Source: Phycisphaerales bacterium (GTDB lineage Bacteria; Planctomycetota; Phycisphaerae; UBA1845). From it: a DNA stretch of 64,000 nt. The notes beneath the pieces were generated by a model. It saw only the letters and a program-made list of their open reading frames with translations, searched no databases and was not told where the DNA came from. A program made the translations under genes and the position numbers. The stretch spans positions 1 to 64,000 of the forward strand of contig JACKHH010000020.1 in NCBI GenBank assembly GCA_020639095.1, read 5' to 3'. Position 1 is the first letter of the stretch; each line of letters starts with the position of its first letter. This document shows positions 36,142 through 45,566 of this stretch, piece after piece.

Positions 36142-36750
36142 ATGTCGGACTCCATTTTGAACGACGCGCCACGTACCGAGCCGGCATGGAACGGCTGGGC
36201 GTGGGTGGGTTTGTGCGCATTCGTTGGAATGTTGGCATGGGCCATTACCGACAAAGGTCGGTACAGCATCTGGCAGTTCATCGACTATCCGTCGGTCGCG
36301 ATCGTCGTGGGTTCGACACTCAGTTTGCTGCTCATCACCTTCGGCATGCGCGGGGTCGCGCAGGCCGTATGCAATCTGTGGTATTTGCGTGCGGCGGAGG
36401 ACGAGCGCAAACGCGCCTCGACCGTGTTCCGCATGGCGGCTGTCTTTGCCCTCGGGAGCGGGTGTCTCGGCACGCTGATCGGCGCCGTGCTCATGCTCTC
36501 GAACATGGACGACCCGTCGAAGATTGGCCAGGGCTTGGCCGTCGCTCTGCTCGCGCAGCTCTACGGCGTGTTGCTTGCACTGATTCTGGTGGCCATGTCG
36601 GTCGCAGTGTATCGCGAGCGCCCCGCGGCGCAGCAATCGATCTTCGCGTGGCAGGCGGTGGGCGTGTTCTCCGCAGCAGCAGCCGTAGGCACGCTGGTCG
36701 TGTGCAGTGCGATCGGATTCGTCATGCTGAGCATGATGGGTTTGCGCTGA
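36142..36750 (+). CDS. MotA/TolQ-like membrane protein without partner gene
   Basis: 202 residues from the ATG at 36142, with GGGAG eight bases upstream. Four hydrophobic helices. The second is preceded by FIDYPSVAIVVGSTLSLLLITF, which matches the MotA N-terminal signature (F-I-D-x-P-S-x-x-I-V-x-G-x-T), and a Gly/Ala-rich pair of helices near the C-terminus resembles the MotA/ExbB channel. No MotB- or ExbD-like gene is adjacent, and the cytoplasmic loop is shorter than in MotA (about 280). It may be a stripped-down relative. Confidence 0.7.
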   Translation: MSDSILNDAPRTEPAWNGWAWVGLCAFVGMLAWAITDKGRYSIWQFIDYPSVAIVVGSTLSLLLITFGMRGVAQAVCNLWYLRAAEDERKRASTVFRMAAVFALGSGCLGTLIGAVLMLSNMDDPSKIGQGLAVALLAQLYGVLLALILVAMSVAVYRERPAAQQSIFAWQAVGVFSAAAAVGTLVVCSAIGFVMLSMMGLR

Positions 36751-36995
36751 ACCGCAGGATCCGCTGTGCGCTTGGGACCAAACCGGCTGCGTTTTCTCGG
36801 CAGTGGTCTATTTTATTAGCTGATTCGCTTGCTTCTTTCCGGCGCTGATCAGGGATGACATTCGGTGTTGCCGGCCGGATCAGAATCAGGCTTGATGCCG
36901 CCAATGCACCCTGCAAGTCTGTTGCCTGCGGAACAAATAGCGCGCGGGTGAGCAGATGGATTCCCCAAGCCGACAGCGGACCCAACGCGCTTGTT

Positions 36996-37898
36996 CTACT
37001 TGCGGCGACGCAGCAGAGCGGGAATCGCCAAGCCCAGCAGTGCGAGCGTTGACGGCTCGGGGATCACCTGCGACTGCTTGACCACGAACGGGTCATCCGT
37101 CTGCAATCCGCGTTCGACCTCGGCAGTGCTGAGGAAGCTGATGTCCGGCACTTCGAAGCCGTAGGCAGCAGCCATCGCCGCAACCGATGACAACTCGGCA
37201 ACTTCGTCAGCGGTCAGCATTTCGCCGGAAGCCGACTTCGCTCGCAGGGCTGCTACCTTCGCATCGAGCTGCGACGCGAACTGCCCGCTCGCGCTGAACT
37301 GCGCGAAGATGTTGTCCACGCCCAGTGCCTGGAAAATCGGATCGGTCACAACCGCGAGCAGATCGGCGTAGAGGTTGCCACGCAGGTCGATCGGGCCGAT
37401 GTCGAAATCGTCGGTCGAGACTTCGTTGCTGAAGCGGCCATCCTGCGTTGTGGTCTGCCGGCTCGATACGTCGAGTTGCACGTCGTAGAACCCGAACTGG
37501 TTGATCGACGCGGTCGCGTTCATCAGGAAGCTGCCGGTGATCGTGGTGACCTGGTTACCGGTGTCGGTAGTCAGCGTGTAGTTGAACGGGTTGTTGTTCG
37601 TGTTGAGCGAGAACTCTAGCATGTTCAGGTCGCGTCCGCCGGTCGTGAACGACAGCACGTTCGCGCCGTTGAGCGTGAGTTCGGTCGCGCCGAAGTCGAG
37701 CGTCTCGCCGGTGAACTGCCGCGAAAGCACGAAGTCCGCGCCGCCGCTGATGAAGTTCTCCTGGGCGGTGAAGTTGTACCCGGCTTCTGCGAGGCCGCGA
37801 AGCACCTTGTTGTACGCCCCAGCCTGCGCAACCGCGGGCAACGCGAGCACGAGAGCCATCATTCCATACCGACATGCCGCTGTCTGTGTCCGACGCAT
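36996..37898 (-). CDS. PEP-CTERM exported protein
   Basis: 300 residues from the ATG at 37898 (GGGAG upstream; the frame runs further up but is not signal-like). Signal peptide YGMMALVLALPAVAQA, then a Thr/Asn-rich beta region, a helical segment near 190-235 and the sorting signal IPEPSTLALLGLAIPALLRRRK. The gene is convergent with the MotA-like gene. Body of unknown family. Confidence 0.88.
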   Translation of the reverse strand: MRRTQTAACRYGMMALVLALPAVAQAGAYNKVLRGLAEAGYNFTAQENFISGGADFVLSRQFTGETLDFGATELTLNGANVLSFTTGGRDLNMLEFSLNTNNNPFNYTLTTDTGNQVTTITGSFLMNATASINQFGFYDVQLDVSSRQTTTQDGRFSNEVSTDDFDIGPIDLRGNLYADLLAVVTDPIFQALGVDNIFAQFSASGQFASQLDAKVAALRAKSASGEMLTADEVAELSSVAAMAAAYGFEVPDISFLSTAEVERGLQTDDPFVVKQSQVIPEPSTLALLGLAIPALLRRRK

Positions 37899-38137
37899 CC
37901 GTTCACTCCCGCTTGCAGTTAGCAATCCCCACCCGCGCGTACCGGGCGGCAGCGCGAAATCACAGTTCACCGATGATAGCAGAGCTGTAATCCTCAGTCG
38001 ATTGCGGCGCACAATTCGCGCAGCCCGACGCAGGTGCTCCCCTGGTATTATCGTCCACCACAACAGGGTCTGTGAACCCAGCTTTGCTACGCGGCAGCCG
38101 GGATCCCGGTTCAAATGCCTCTCCCAGAGTGCCTAGA

Positions 38138-39460
38138 TTATCGGACAGAAGCGGGTTGCAGGCCGGCTGCCGTGGTGATCGTCGGATAACCGAACCGGCG
38201 ACGGACCGAATCTATTGCTGCATCGACGCGCTTGGCAGTGTCGCGTTGCGGCTGATCGAACAGCAGAAGCTGCCGCGCGCCCGACGGGTCGAGGTCGGTA
38301 AGCTGCACACCGATCAGCCGGATCGCGCGCTGCGCCGGTGTCATCTCGTTGAGCAGCTTTGCCGCGGCTGCGTATAGCTCGGTGTGACAATCGCTGCGGT
38401 ATCCGAGGCTGGTCGCGTGCGTACGCGTGCGGAAGTCGGCTGTGCGGAGCTTCACGCCCACGGTGCCGCTCTTGAGCCCCGCACGCCGCAAACGCCACGC
38501 CGCCTTCTCGACCAGGCGGTAGAGCGTGTTGCGCACGGTGGTCATGTCGCGGCAATCACGCGCGAAGGTCTGCTCGTTTGAGATGCTCTTGGGCGGTTCG
38601 TGTGGTGTCAGTTCGGTTCGGCCCTGGCCATCCGCAAGTCGGCGAAGGCGCGTCGCCCACTCCTCGCCGAGTCGCTCCGTGAGCACGACGTCGCTCGTGT
38701 CCTGCGCGTCGGCGAAGTGCGTCAAGCCATGGGCTGCGAGCAGTTCCGCCGAACGTTTGCCGATTCCGGGTACGGCACTGAGACGCAAGGGGCGCAGGAA
38801 CGCGCGCTCCGCGCCGGTCGCGACGTGGCAGATTCCGCGTGGTTTGCAGTGTTTGCTGGCGATCTTCGCAATGAGCCGGTTTGCGCCGATGCCCACGGAA
38901 ACGCTCAAGCCCACGCGCGTCATCACGGCATCGCGCAGCGCCTCCGCCAGCGCCACCGGCCAATGCGCACCGGCTGGCTGGTGCGGGTGGAGCGCCCGCC
39001 ACTGCTCGACGGTCCAATCGAGGTAGCCCTCGTCGATGCTCGCGCGTTCAATCTGCGGGCTGAATTCCGCGATGACATCGAACACGCGCCGGCTATAGTC
39101 GCGATACAGCTCGTGGTTGCCGGGGAGGAAGTGCGCCTCGGGGCAGATGCGATACGCCCGGGTGAGCGGCATGGGTACGAACACGCCACGCGCCCGGGCT
39201 TCGTACGATGCGGACGACACGACGCCGCGCTGATTGGCGGCTCCGCCGACCACGACCGGTTTGCCGGCAAGCTTCGGATTGAGCAACTGCTCCACGGACG
39301 TGAAGAAAGCGTCGAGGTCGACATGCGCGACCACACGCGTCGCGACCGAAAGGTGGCAATTCATGTGGGACCGGTTTTCGAACCGGTCTTGACCAGCTGG
39401 AAAGCCAGTCCCACAACCGTGCCGGCCGTGTCCCTCTGATGATGTCATGGCCAGGATCAT
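38138..39460 (-). CDS. dinB: DNA polymerase IV (Y-family), N-terminus extended by a palindromic repeat
   Basis: 440 residues from the ATG at 39460, which has GGAG five bases upstream. The conserved Y-family start (VVAHVDLDAFFTSVEQ, first catalytic Asp) begins only at about residue 44. Before it lie about 18 residues encoded by a family 1 palindrome. The second acidic pair is in SIDEGYLDWT, and HhH and little-finger regions follow (AVPGIGKRSAELLAAHGL). Translation could also begin at M33 (39364), inside the repeat, but no ribosome-binding site is seen there. It performs error-prone synthesis past lesions. The C-terminus lacks an obvious beta-clamp motif at the very end, though LLLFD at about 395 may serve. 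Confidence 0.93.
   Translation of the reverse strand: MILAMTSSEGHGRHGCGTGFPAGQDRFENRSHMNCHLSVATRVVAHVDLDAFFTSVEQLLNPKLAGKPVVVGGAANQRGVVSSASYEARARGVFVPMPLTRAYRICPEAHFLPGNHELYRDYSRRVFDVIAEFSPQIERASIDEGYLDWTVEQWRALHPHQPAGAHWPVALAEALRDAVMTRVGLSVSVGIGANRLIAKIASKHCKPRGICHVATGAERAFLRPLRLSAVPGIGKRSAELLAAHGLTHFADAQDTSDVVLTERLGEEWATRLRRLADGQGRTELTPHEPPKSISNEQTFARDCRDMTTVRNTLYRLVEKAAWRLRRAGLKSGTVGVKLRTADFRTRTHATSLGYRSDCHTELYAAAAKLLNEMTPAQRAIRLIGVQLTDLDPSGARQLLLFDQPQRDTAKRVDAAIDSVRRRFGYPTITTAAGLQPASVR
39364..39415. repeat. Dispersed palindrome, family 1 (copy inside dinB)
   Basis: TGTGGGACCGGTTTTCG at 39364 and CTGGAAAGCCAGTCCCACA ending at 39415 are inverted arms around GGTCTTGACC. Compared with the 8748 copy, both the arms and the spacer keep the same layout but have diverged. 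It is read through in the dinB frame. Confidence 0.88.
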
Positions 39461-39493
39461 GATGACTCCGTTCTTCGTGCCCGCGTGTGTGAC

Positions 39494-39521
39494 AGTATAC
39501 CACGAATTCGGAAAAATGTAA
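39494..39521 (-). promoter_or_regulatory. Candidate dinB promoter
   Basis: On the minus strand TTACAT (39521-39516), 16 bases, TATACT (39499-39494), 34 bases before the ATG at 39460. The opposite strand of the same AT-rich patch carries TATAAT at 39535-39540, which could serve kdsA. Confidence 0.5.
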
Positions 39522-39726
39522 GGTTAATGTTAGGTATAATTCTCCGTCGGTGGGGCGCTTCCGTAACCGGCTGTCAGGTATGTGCTTACGCGATCGGCGA
39601 CGCGGCTTCCGTTGACGTGGTCGGAATCGTCGTTTACCGTCGACGCGTTGCGAATGTGGAAACGGGGTTGACCGCGAGCGCGGATCGCCCGTGACCACGC
39701 CTTGGCCACACGCGGGAGCAGGCGGC

Positions 39727-40551
<825 letters not shown>

Positions 40552-40616
40552 CGACGGTCATAGACTCCTTGCAGAGCACCAAACGCGTTAATGTGCTGAT
40601 CTACGGTGCCGATTCG

Positions 40617-40701
40617 CGTGCCACTGCTCTTGAGCAGTGGTTGTTCAATGTGCGACAGGAGCGCCAAAACTGCGACCACTGCTCAAGAGCAGTGGCACAC
40701 G
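40617..40701. repeat. Double-hairpin palindrome, family 2 (copy 2)
   Basis: CCACTGCTCTTGAGCAGTGG and CCACTGCTCAAGAGCAGTGG, 34 bases apart, bordered by CGTG and CACACG. The hairpins are identical to those at 13778-13857; the spacer is different. Located between kdsA and the BFD gene. Confidence 0.92.
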
Positions 40702-40746
40702 ACACGTTGATCTACAATTGAGTGTTTGCGACAACGTACCAGTACG

Positions 40747-41010
40747 ATGAATCTCGATGATCAAATCTGCTATTGCTACCACGTGTCGGCGCGCAAGCTG
40801 GTGTACTTCGCCAAGCGCACGTGTCCGCAACGCCCGAGCCAAATGACCGAGTGTCTCGGCGCGGGTACGGGGTGCGGTTGGTGTATCCCCTTCCTCAAGA
40901 AGATCGCGGAGTCACCGGAGACGTTCTTGCAGGATGGCATTTCGTCCGAGGAATACGCCGCGAAGCGCGACGCGTACATCAAGACCAAGCAGCCGAAGAA
41001 TACGTTCTAG
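40747..41010 (+). CDS. BFD-like [2Fe-2S] protein
   Basis: 87 residues from the ATG at 40747. Four cysteines in the pattern CYC...(C)...GTGCGWC match the bacterioferritin-associated-ferredoxin (BFD) fold, with MNLDDQICYCYHVSARKLV at the start and the GAGTGCGWCIPFLKKI segment. The tail is Lys-rich. BFDs bind a [2Fe-2S] cluster and pass electrons to release iron from bacterioferritin. No bacterioferritin gene lies nearby, so the partner is open. Confidence 0.85.
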   Translation: MNLDDQICYCYHVSARKLVYFAKRTCPQRPSQMTECLGAGTGCGWCIPFLKKIAESPETFLQDGISSEEYAAKRDAYIKTKQPKNTF

Positions 41011-41048
41011 ACGCACCGGGCCCCACGTTGTCATAATTGCGTGCAACC

Positions 41049-42188
41049 ATGAAAGCGAAGCGATCGCCAGCTCCGTTTACGACGAATGTTCCACGACGTG
41101 CGTTGTTGAAGCTATACGCTGCCGTGTTCTGCATCTTCGCGCCGATGATGATCCTCAGCATCTCGAGCGCGGCGCAGCATCACACCGCACCGGCAGTGTT
41201 GACTTGGTTTTTCCTTTCCGGGGCGATCGCGGTGTGTTGGGCGGCTGCGTTTATCCATAAGCGGAAGTGGCTGTTTGCGGTCGTGCCCGCGCAGTTTGTG
41301 TTGGTTTGCCTCTTCGTGTTTCGCGTTCTGCCGGGATTATCGCCGGGCGGCGCTGCGCTCAGCGTTGAAGGCATCGGCAGCGTGATCATGCTGGTCGCGG
41401 GCTATGTCGCGTTCGTGCAGTTCATTCGCGGAGAGGGCGCTCGCGGTATGCGTCTGCAGGCGGAGATGGACCTCGCGCAGCAGATCCACGAATCGCTGGT
41501 GCCCGACGTGGACGAAACCACGACGGCGTTCGAAATCGTCGGACGGTCTGAACCGTCGAGTGAGATGGGCGGCGATCTGTTGTACGCGGCGCGTAACGAC
41601 GAAGCCAGCTCGATCGACGTGTATCTCGGCGACGTGTCCGGACACGGCGTCAAGCCAGGCATCGTCATGGCCATGATCAAGAGTGCGATTCGCATGCGTC
41701 GCCGGCTGCCGGCTCGTCTGGATGAACTGCTTTCCGATGTCAACCGCGTGCTTGTTGAACTTACTGATCCGGGGATGTTCGCGACGTTTGTGGCGCTTCG
41801 GCTGCACGATTCCGGCGTGATTGAGTATTCCCATGCGGGTCATCCCGCGTTGTTGCACCATCGCGCCGCGGATGGTGCGATGGACGAACGCGCGACCGAG
41901 GGGTTGCCGCTTGGCGTTGTCGATGACGCGGAATACGCGACGGCGCGGGTAGCGACGCAGCCCGGCGATGTGCTCGCGGTGTACACGGACGGCGTCATCG
42001 AGGTGTTCGACGCACGCGGCGAGCAACTTGGGTGGGGCGGTTTTCAGGAACTGGTGCAGCGACATGTTGGTGAGCCGTCACTTGCGAATGCCGTCAGTGC
42101 GATCTGGGATGATGTGCGTGCTTTCAACCGGGGTGGCGCGCAGGATGATGATCAATCCGTCGTGTTGATCCGGCGACGCGCGCAATAG
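41049..42188 (+). CDS. Membrane PP2C-type phosphatase (SpoIIE/RsbU family)
   Basis: 379 residues from the ATG at 41049. Four hydrophobic helices (about 20-130), then a linker and a PP2C/SpoIIE domain beginning LAQQIHESLVP at about 145 with MGGDLLYA, LGDVSGHGVKPGIVMA (metal-binding Asp), HAGHPALL, YTDGVIEVFD and the final AQDDDQSVVLIRR. Such enzymes dephosphorylate anti-sigma-factor antagonists or other phosphoproteins after a membrane signal. No anti-anti-sigma gene is adjacent. It may counteract kinases such as the one at 26.6 kb, which is speculation. Confidence 0.92.
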   Translation: MKAKRSPAPFTTNVPRRALLKLYAAVFCIFAPMMILSISSAAQHHTAPAVLTWFFLSGAIAVCWAAAFIHKRKWLFAVVPAQFVLVCLFVFRVLPGLSPGGAALSVEGIGSVIMLVAGYVAFVQFIRGEGARGMRLQAEMDLAQQIHESLVPDVDETTTAFEIVGRSEPSSEMGGDLLYAARNDEASSIDVYLGDVSGHGVKPGIVMAMIKSAIRMRRRLPARLDELLSDVNRVLVELTDPGMFATFVALRLHDSGVIEYSHAGHPALLHHRAADGAMDERATEGLPLGVVDDAEYATARVATQPGDVLAVYTDGVIEVFDARGEQLGWGGFQELVQRHVGEPSLANAVSAIWDDVRAFNRGGAQDDDQSVVLIRRRAQ

Positions 42189-42228
42189 ATTCTTCAATGT
42201 GAGTTGAAGCGATGTGCGAGCGGGATGT

Positions 42229-42404
42229 GCGAACTCCCCTCCCTCTGGGAGGGGCGGGGGGAGGGTGAATAGCGAGCGAGCTACATGGCTCAGCCCCCAT
42301 CGCCTGCCAGCAATGGCACGCGACTGGTATTTCGCGATTTCGCTATGTACTTGCCCCTCTTGTTTTTCCCCCACCCTGCCTCCCCCGTAGGGGGAGGGGT
42401 TTGG
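42229..42404. repeat. Large inverted repeat, family 4 (CCTCCC/GGGAGG)
   Basis: Left arm starting CTCCCCTCCCTCTGGGAGG and continuing GGCGGGGGGAGGGTG; right arm CCCCACCCTGCCTCCCCC then GTAGGGGGAGGGG, roughly complementary to the left arm. The loop between them is about 100 bases. Lone halves of the same family occur at 17587-17620 and 43688-43723, and a second paired form at 51600-51724. Confidence 0.8.
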
Positions 42405-42430
42405 CTTGCTTCGATCTTGCGCCAACCCAA

Positions 42431-43618
42431 CTATGGTTCGGCGAGCGCGTTCTGAATGATCGCGCTGCGCCAGGCTTCGATGGCTGTTGCTGCCGCTTCC
42501 GGATCAGCCGATCGCCAGAATTCGACTGGTTCTGGTGAGGTCACACCGCTGACGCGTTCGAGCAGACCCGCCAGCCGGGCGCGCTGAAACTTGTCCGTTG
42601 TGCGATTCATGAATTCCAGCATTTCGTAGTTGGCTTCAGGTTGGAGGCGGCCCAGGCCTTCGCGGCAAAGCGCTTCGCCCGGCGGGGGATCGGGCAGCGA
42701 ACCGACGTACGCGAGGAAGTCCACGGTGGCTGTCGGGTCTTCGGTGTTGGCGAGGATCGCATCGAGGCAGAGGTCGTAGATCAGTTTCGCGTTGTCGCCC
42801 GAACGCCGCGAGTTGAAGATTCCCTTGAGATGCTCCATGGGTACGGTCGCCTGCCGCGTGGTCACGTAGCTCAGTCCGGCGAGCAGGACCGTTTCACCCG
42901 AATTGGGATCAGCCAGCGGTTCGAGATAGCGCTGCTGCGCGAATTGCTCGAAGCGCCACGTCACGTCGCGAAAATACTTGCGCACGATTCGCGGAGACAA
43001 CTCGTCGCGATAGTTGTTGAAGTTCACACCGTTCGCGTCGCGCGCGTCGGGATCGGTGAGCCGACGAGGTCGATTCGGAGTTGCGCGTTCGCCTTCGCCA
43101 TCTTCGTCGTCGGGAGCGCCGGACGTTTCGCTTTGTGGCGATGTGTAGCGCGTGCGTGTCGTCATCTCGCCCGCGGAGCTGTTTCCACAGCGCCCGCAGC
43201 GGGCAAATCCCTGCACCCATTCGACGCGTTCGACCGTTGTGGTAATTCCCCATCCGTCGGTGAAGCTGAAATCGTAGGGGTCGAGCGCCCGCATGCCACC
43301 GGCTTCGTGTACCCCGAGCGATTCGGCGAAGGCTTCGTAGCGATCGCGCGGGATTACCACGACGACGACGCGGTCGAGTTCGTAGCGCGGGATGCGACTC
43401 CGCGGGCCGTAGTACTCCTGGATCTGGCCAGCCCCGTCACGTTCGTTAGGCACGATGTGTACGATCAGCGGTTTGCAACGCCGTTGTGCTTCCTCGACGG
43501 CACGCTGCGCTTGATTGTGCTTGTAGACGCGGTACCTCGGCTGGCCTGCGAACGCGGGGGTTGCACCAGTCGCGCCAACAAGGAGAAACAGCAGCGAGCG
43601 ACGGAGGGCATGGTTCAT
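42431..43618 (-). CDS. Exported protein of unknown function with a possible thioredoxin-like start
   Basis: 395 residues; GGAG before the ATG. Signal peptide RRSLLFLLVGATGATPAFA. The mature start (YKHNQAQRAVEEAQRRCKPLIVHIVP) resembles the first beta-alpha-beta of thioredoxin-like domains but has no CxxC in the right place. A CGRCG knuckle occurs at about residue 141. The middle is low-complexity and acidic, and the C-terminal half is helical (GIFNSRRSGDNAKLIYDLCLDAILA). No family assigned. The gene stands between two family 4 repeats. Confidence 0.7.
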   Translation of the reverse strand: MNHALRRSLLFLLVGATGATPAFAGQPRYRVYKHNQAQRAVEEAQRRCKPLIVHIVPNERDGAGQIQEYYGPRSRIPRYELDRVVVVVIPRDRYEAFAESLGVHEAGGMRALDPYDFSFTDGWGITTTVERVEWVQGFARCGRCGNSSAGEMTTRTRYTSPQSETSGAPDDEDGEGERATPNRPRRLTDPDARDANGVNFNNYRDELSPRIVRKYFRDVTWRFEQFAQQRYLEPLADPNSGETVLLAGLSYVTTRQATVPMEHLKGIFNSRRSGDNAKLIYDLCLDAILANTEDPTATVDFLAYVGSLPDPPPGEALCREGLGRLQPEANYEMLEFMNRTTDKFQRARLAGLLERVSGVTSPEPVEFWRSADPEAAATAIEAWRSAIIQNALAEP

Positions 43619-43687
43619 GGCGGACTCCGGTAGGTTGGCTACTGAGTTTACCCACCGAAAATGGAAAAACCAAGCCCCCTCTCGGAT

Positions 43688-43723
43688 GCCCCCACCATGC
43701 CTCCCCCAGAGGGGGAGGGGTTT
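43688..43723. repeat. Family 4 repeat (single half)
   Basis: CCCCCACCATGCCTCCCCCA then GAGGGGGAGGGG: the right-arm form of the family, between the exported-protein gene and the methyltransferase gene. Confidence 0.8.
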
Positions 43724-43750
43724 GCGACGTACTGGCTCGTTTTGGCTAGC

Positions 43751-44536
43751 TTAAAGGTTGAAGCGCTTCCTGCCGGCGAACGCGACGTAGTAGAGCGGCT
43801 CGCGATCGGTGCCGAGACGGTGCTGATAGCGCCGCCGGCCTATCACTTCGAGCGCGCCGTCCGTGGTCATCTCGCGGATCATCTGGGCGAATCCGGTGTC
43901 GTCGGTGCGGTCGAGAAAATCCTCTTTGACGTTGAACGCGATCCACCCGTCCTTTTGCACGAGGTTGAATGCCGTCTTGAAGACCTCGGTGGGGATGTCG
44001 CCAAAACCAAGAGCGGCTACGCACGACATGCAGTTGAAGTGGTGTTTCGTCAACGCTTCGCGCTGCTGTGGTGTGAGCTGCGTCATGTCCGCGACGTAGT
44101 ACTTGTCGTACACATCGGGCCGGTCGCGCTCGGTTGCGGTCGCGGCTTCGGGGATGATGTCGACGCCGACGACAGCGTCCGCGCCGCGATCGGCGAAGAT
44201 TTCACCAACCATGCCGTTGCCCGCGCCGAGATCGAGCACGCGCAGGTCGCGCGGCGATTCGTCCTCGTTTTTCATGGCATCAAAGAGCTGCCCGGTGACG
44301 ACTTCCGGCGACTCGCAGCCCAGGATGTCGTAGATCACGCGTTCATAGAGTCCCTCGATCGAAAATATCTTCGTGTAGTCGTGGAAACGCACACGCTGCC
44401 AGCGATCGCCCACGCGCACGACGCACCATTCCACATCCTGGTCCAGCGACTTGCTCGGTTCGGGCAATGCCACCTCAAGGGCGCGGTCCAGTTGACGGTC
44501 GACAGCCGTGGAAATAGATGCGACGTTCGTTTTCAT
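43751..44536 (-). CDS. SAM-dependent methyltransferase, class I
   Basis: 261 residues. Motif I LDLGAGNGMVGEIFADRGA at about residue 97, an acidic VGVDI after strand 2, and a late NLVQKDGWIAFNVKEDF. The N-terminal 85 residues are helical and unlike the core (VRVGDRWQRVRFHDYTKIF); the start overlaps the stop of the MarR gene by four bases (ATGA), so the two proteins are made together. The substrate is unknown. A regulator-enzyme pair of this kind may respond to and modify the same small molecule. Confidence 0.88.
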   Translation of the reverse strand: MKTNVASISTAVDRQLDRALEVALPEPSKSLDQDVEWCVVRVGDRWQRVRFHDYTKIFSIEGLYERVIYDILGCESPEVVTGQLFDAMKNEDESPRDLRVLDLGAGNGMVGEIFADRGADAVVGVDIIPEAATATERDRPDVYDKYYVADMTQLTPQQREALTKHHFNCMSCVAALGFGDIPTEVFKTAFNLVQKDGWIAFNVKEDFLDRTDDTGFAQMIREMTTDGALEVIGRRRYQHRLGTDREPLYYVAFAGRKRFNL

Positions 44537-45126
44537 TCAGTTGCCTCCAATTCGAGGTTCGTGGTCTCGTCATGTTTCTTCTTCAATCTGTTATTCGTGT
44601 TCTTCGATTTCGCCGGTTCTGTTTGCGAGGCTGTACTACCCGCGGGGGCATCGATCGGACCGGAGATCAGCACCGGTGATGCATCGAGCGATTCCGCCTC
44701 CATCATCTCCGCGATGCGTTGAAGCGATGCCAGCGTCATCGTCCGCTCCCACTCTTGAAGCTTCATGAGTTCGCGACGGAAGCGGTCTTGCAAAAGGGAC
44801 GGCGCGCGGTTGAGCATCTTGTGACCGATCACGGTCACCGACACGTTTACGGTGCGGCGGTCATGCGTTGCGCGAACCCGTTCGACGAGGTTTTGTCGTT
44901 CAAGGCGATCAACAATGCCCGTGACCGTGGGCTGACTGAGGTGTACGACGCGAGCGAGGGCGGAGACGGTCGTTTGCCCCAGGCGACCGGCTTCTCGGAG
45001 CACGGTGAGCTGCGGACCCGTAAGCCCGCACTCGTCAACGAGCCGTCGCGAATGCACGTCGACGGCGCGGATTATTCTGCGAATGGCACCCACGATCTGG
45101 TCTTCCGAACTCAGCGGATTGCTCAT
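44533..45126 (-). CDS. MarR-family transcriptional regulator
   Basis: 197 residues from the ATG at 45126 (an upstream in-frame start at 45201 is weaker). MarR winged helix at about 35-120: LTGPQLTVLREAGRLGQTTVSALARVVHLSQPTVTGIVDRLERQNLVERV, then DRRTVNVSVT wing. The tail of about 50 residues is charged and disordered (KNTNNRLKKKHDET), longer than in typical MarR proteins. It probably represses its own operon with the methyltransferase; the operator should lie within 45127-45566. Confidence 0.92.
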   Translation of the reverse strand: MSNPLSSEDQIVGAIRRIIRAVDVHSRRLVDECGLTGPQLTVLREAGRLGQTTVSALARVVHLSQPTVTGIVDRLERQNLVERVRATHDRRTVNVSVTVIGHKMLNRAPSLLQDRFRRELMKLQEWERTMTLASLQRIAEMMEAESLDASPVLISGPIDAPAGSTASQTEPAKSKNTNNRLKKKHDETTNLELEATE

Positions 45127-45566
45127 GGCGGAACCAAGCCTCAGGCGTTGTTGGGATCCGATGAGGATTGCGCAGCAACCCCCGGCCAAGCGAAAGAGCA
45201 TAGAGGACTATGGATTGATCTGCAATCGATGGAACGGTCATTTCACACAAAAAGCCGCTTTCTATGCCAAGAATAGCGTTTTATCGGCCAGTGTGGCATG
45301 TTCATAGCCGAGTCTTATTCATTCTGTAATATTCTTCTGGACGCCGCATCGGTCGTGACCCCACGGTGCAAAAACCGCCTTGGGCAATCACTGGCGAGCC
45401 TTTCCCGGCGAATTCCTGCTTGAGTTGGCTTTGAGACGAGCGTTAGAATGGCGACCTAGTCAGCCGCCTCGCAACCGGCTGGTGGGCGCCTCCGCTGGCG
45501 CCAAGTGAGGGTAGAGTTCACCGGGACCGTCGTGCGCACCTGCGCGCGCTGGGGGAGGAGAGAATC
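45127..45566. other. Divergent intergenic region between marR-like and peroxidase genes
   Basis: 440 bases, markedly AT-rich at 45235-45350 (AAAAAGCC, TTATTCATTCTGTAATATTC), probably holding both promoters and the MarR operator. No perfect long palindrome was found by eye. Confidence 0.5.

Noticed and set aside
33957..36281. 774-codon frame on the minus strand
   Set aside because: It is antisense to the beta-propeller lipoprotein gene, which has a signal peptide, family motif and terminator; the antisense translation is Arg/His/Val-rich and featureless.
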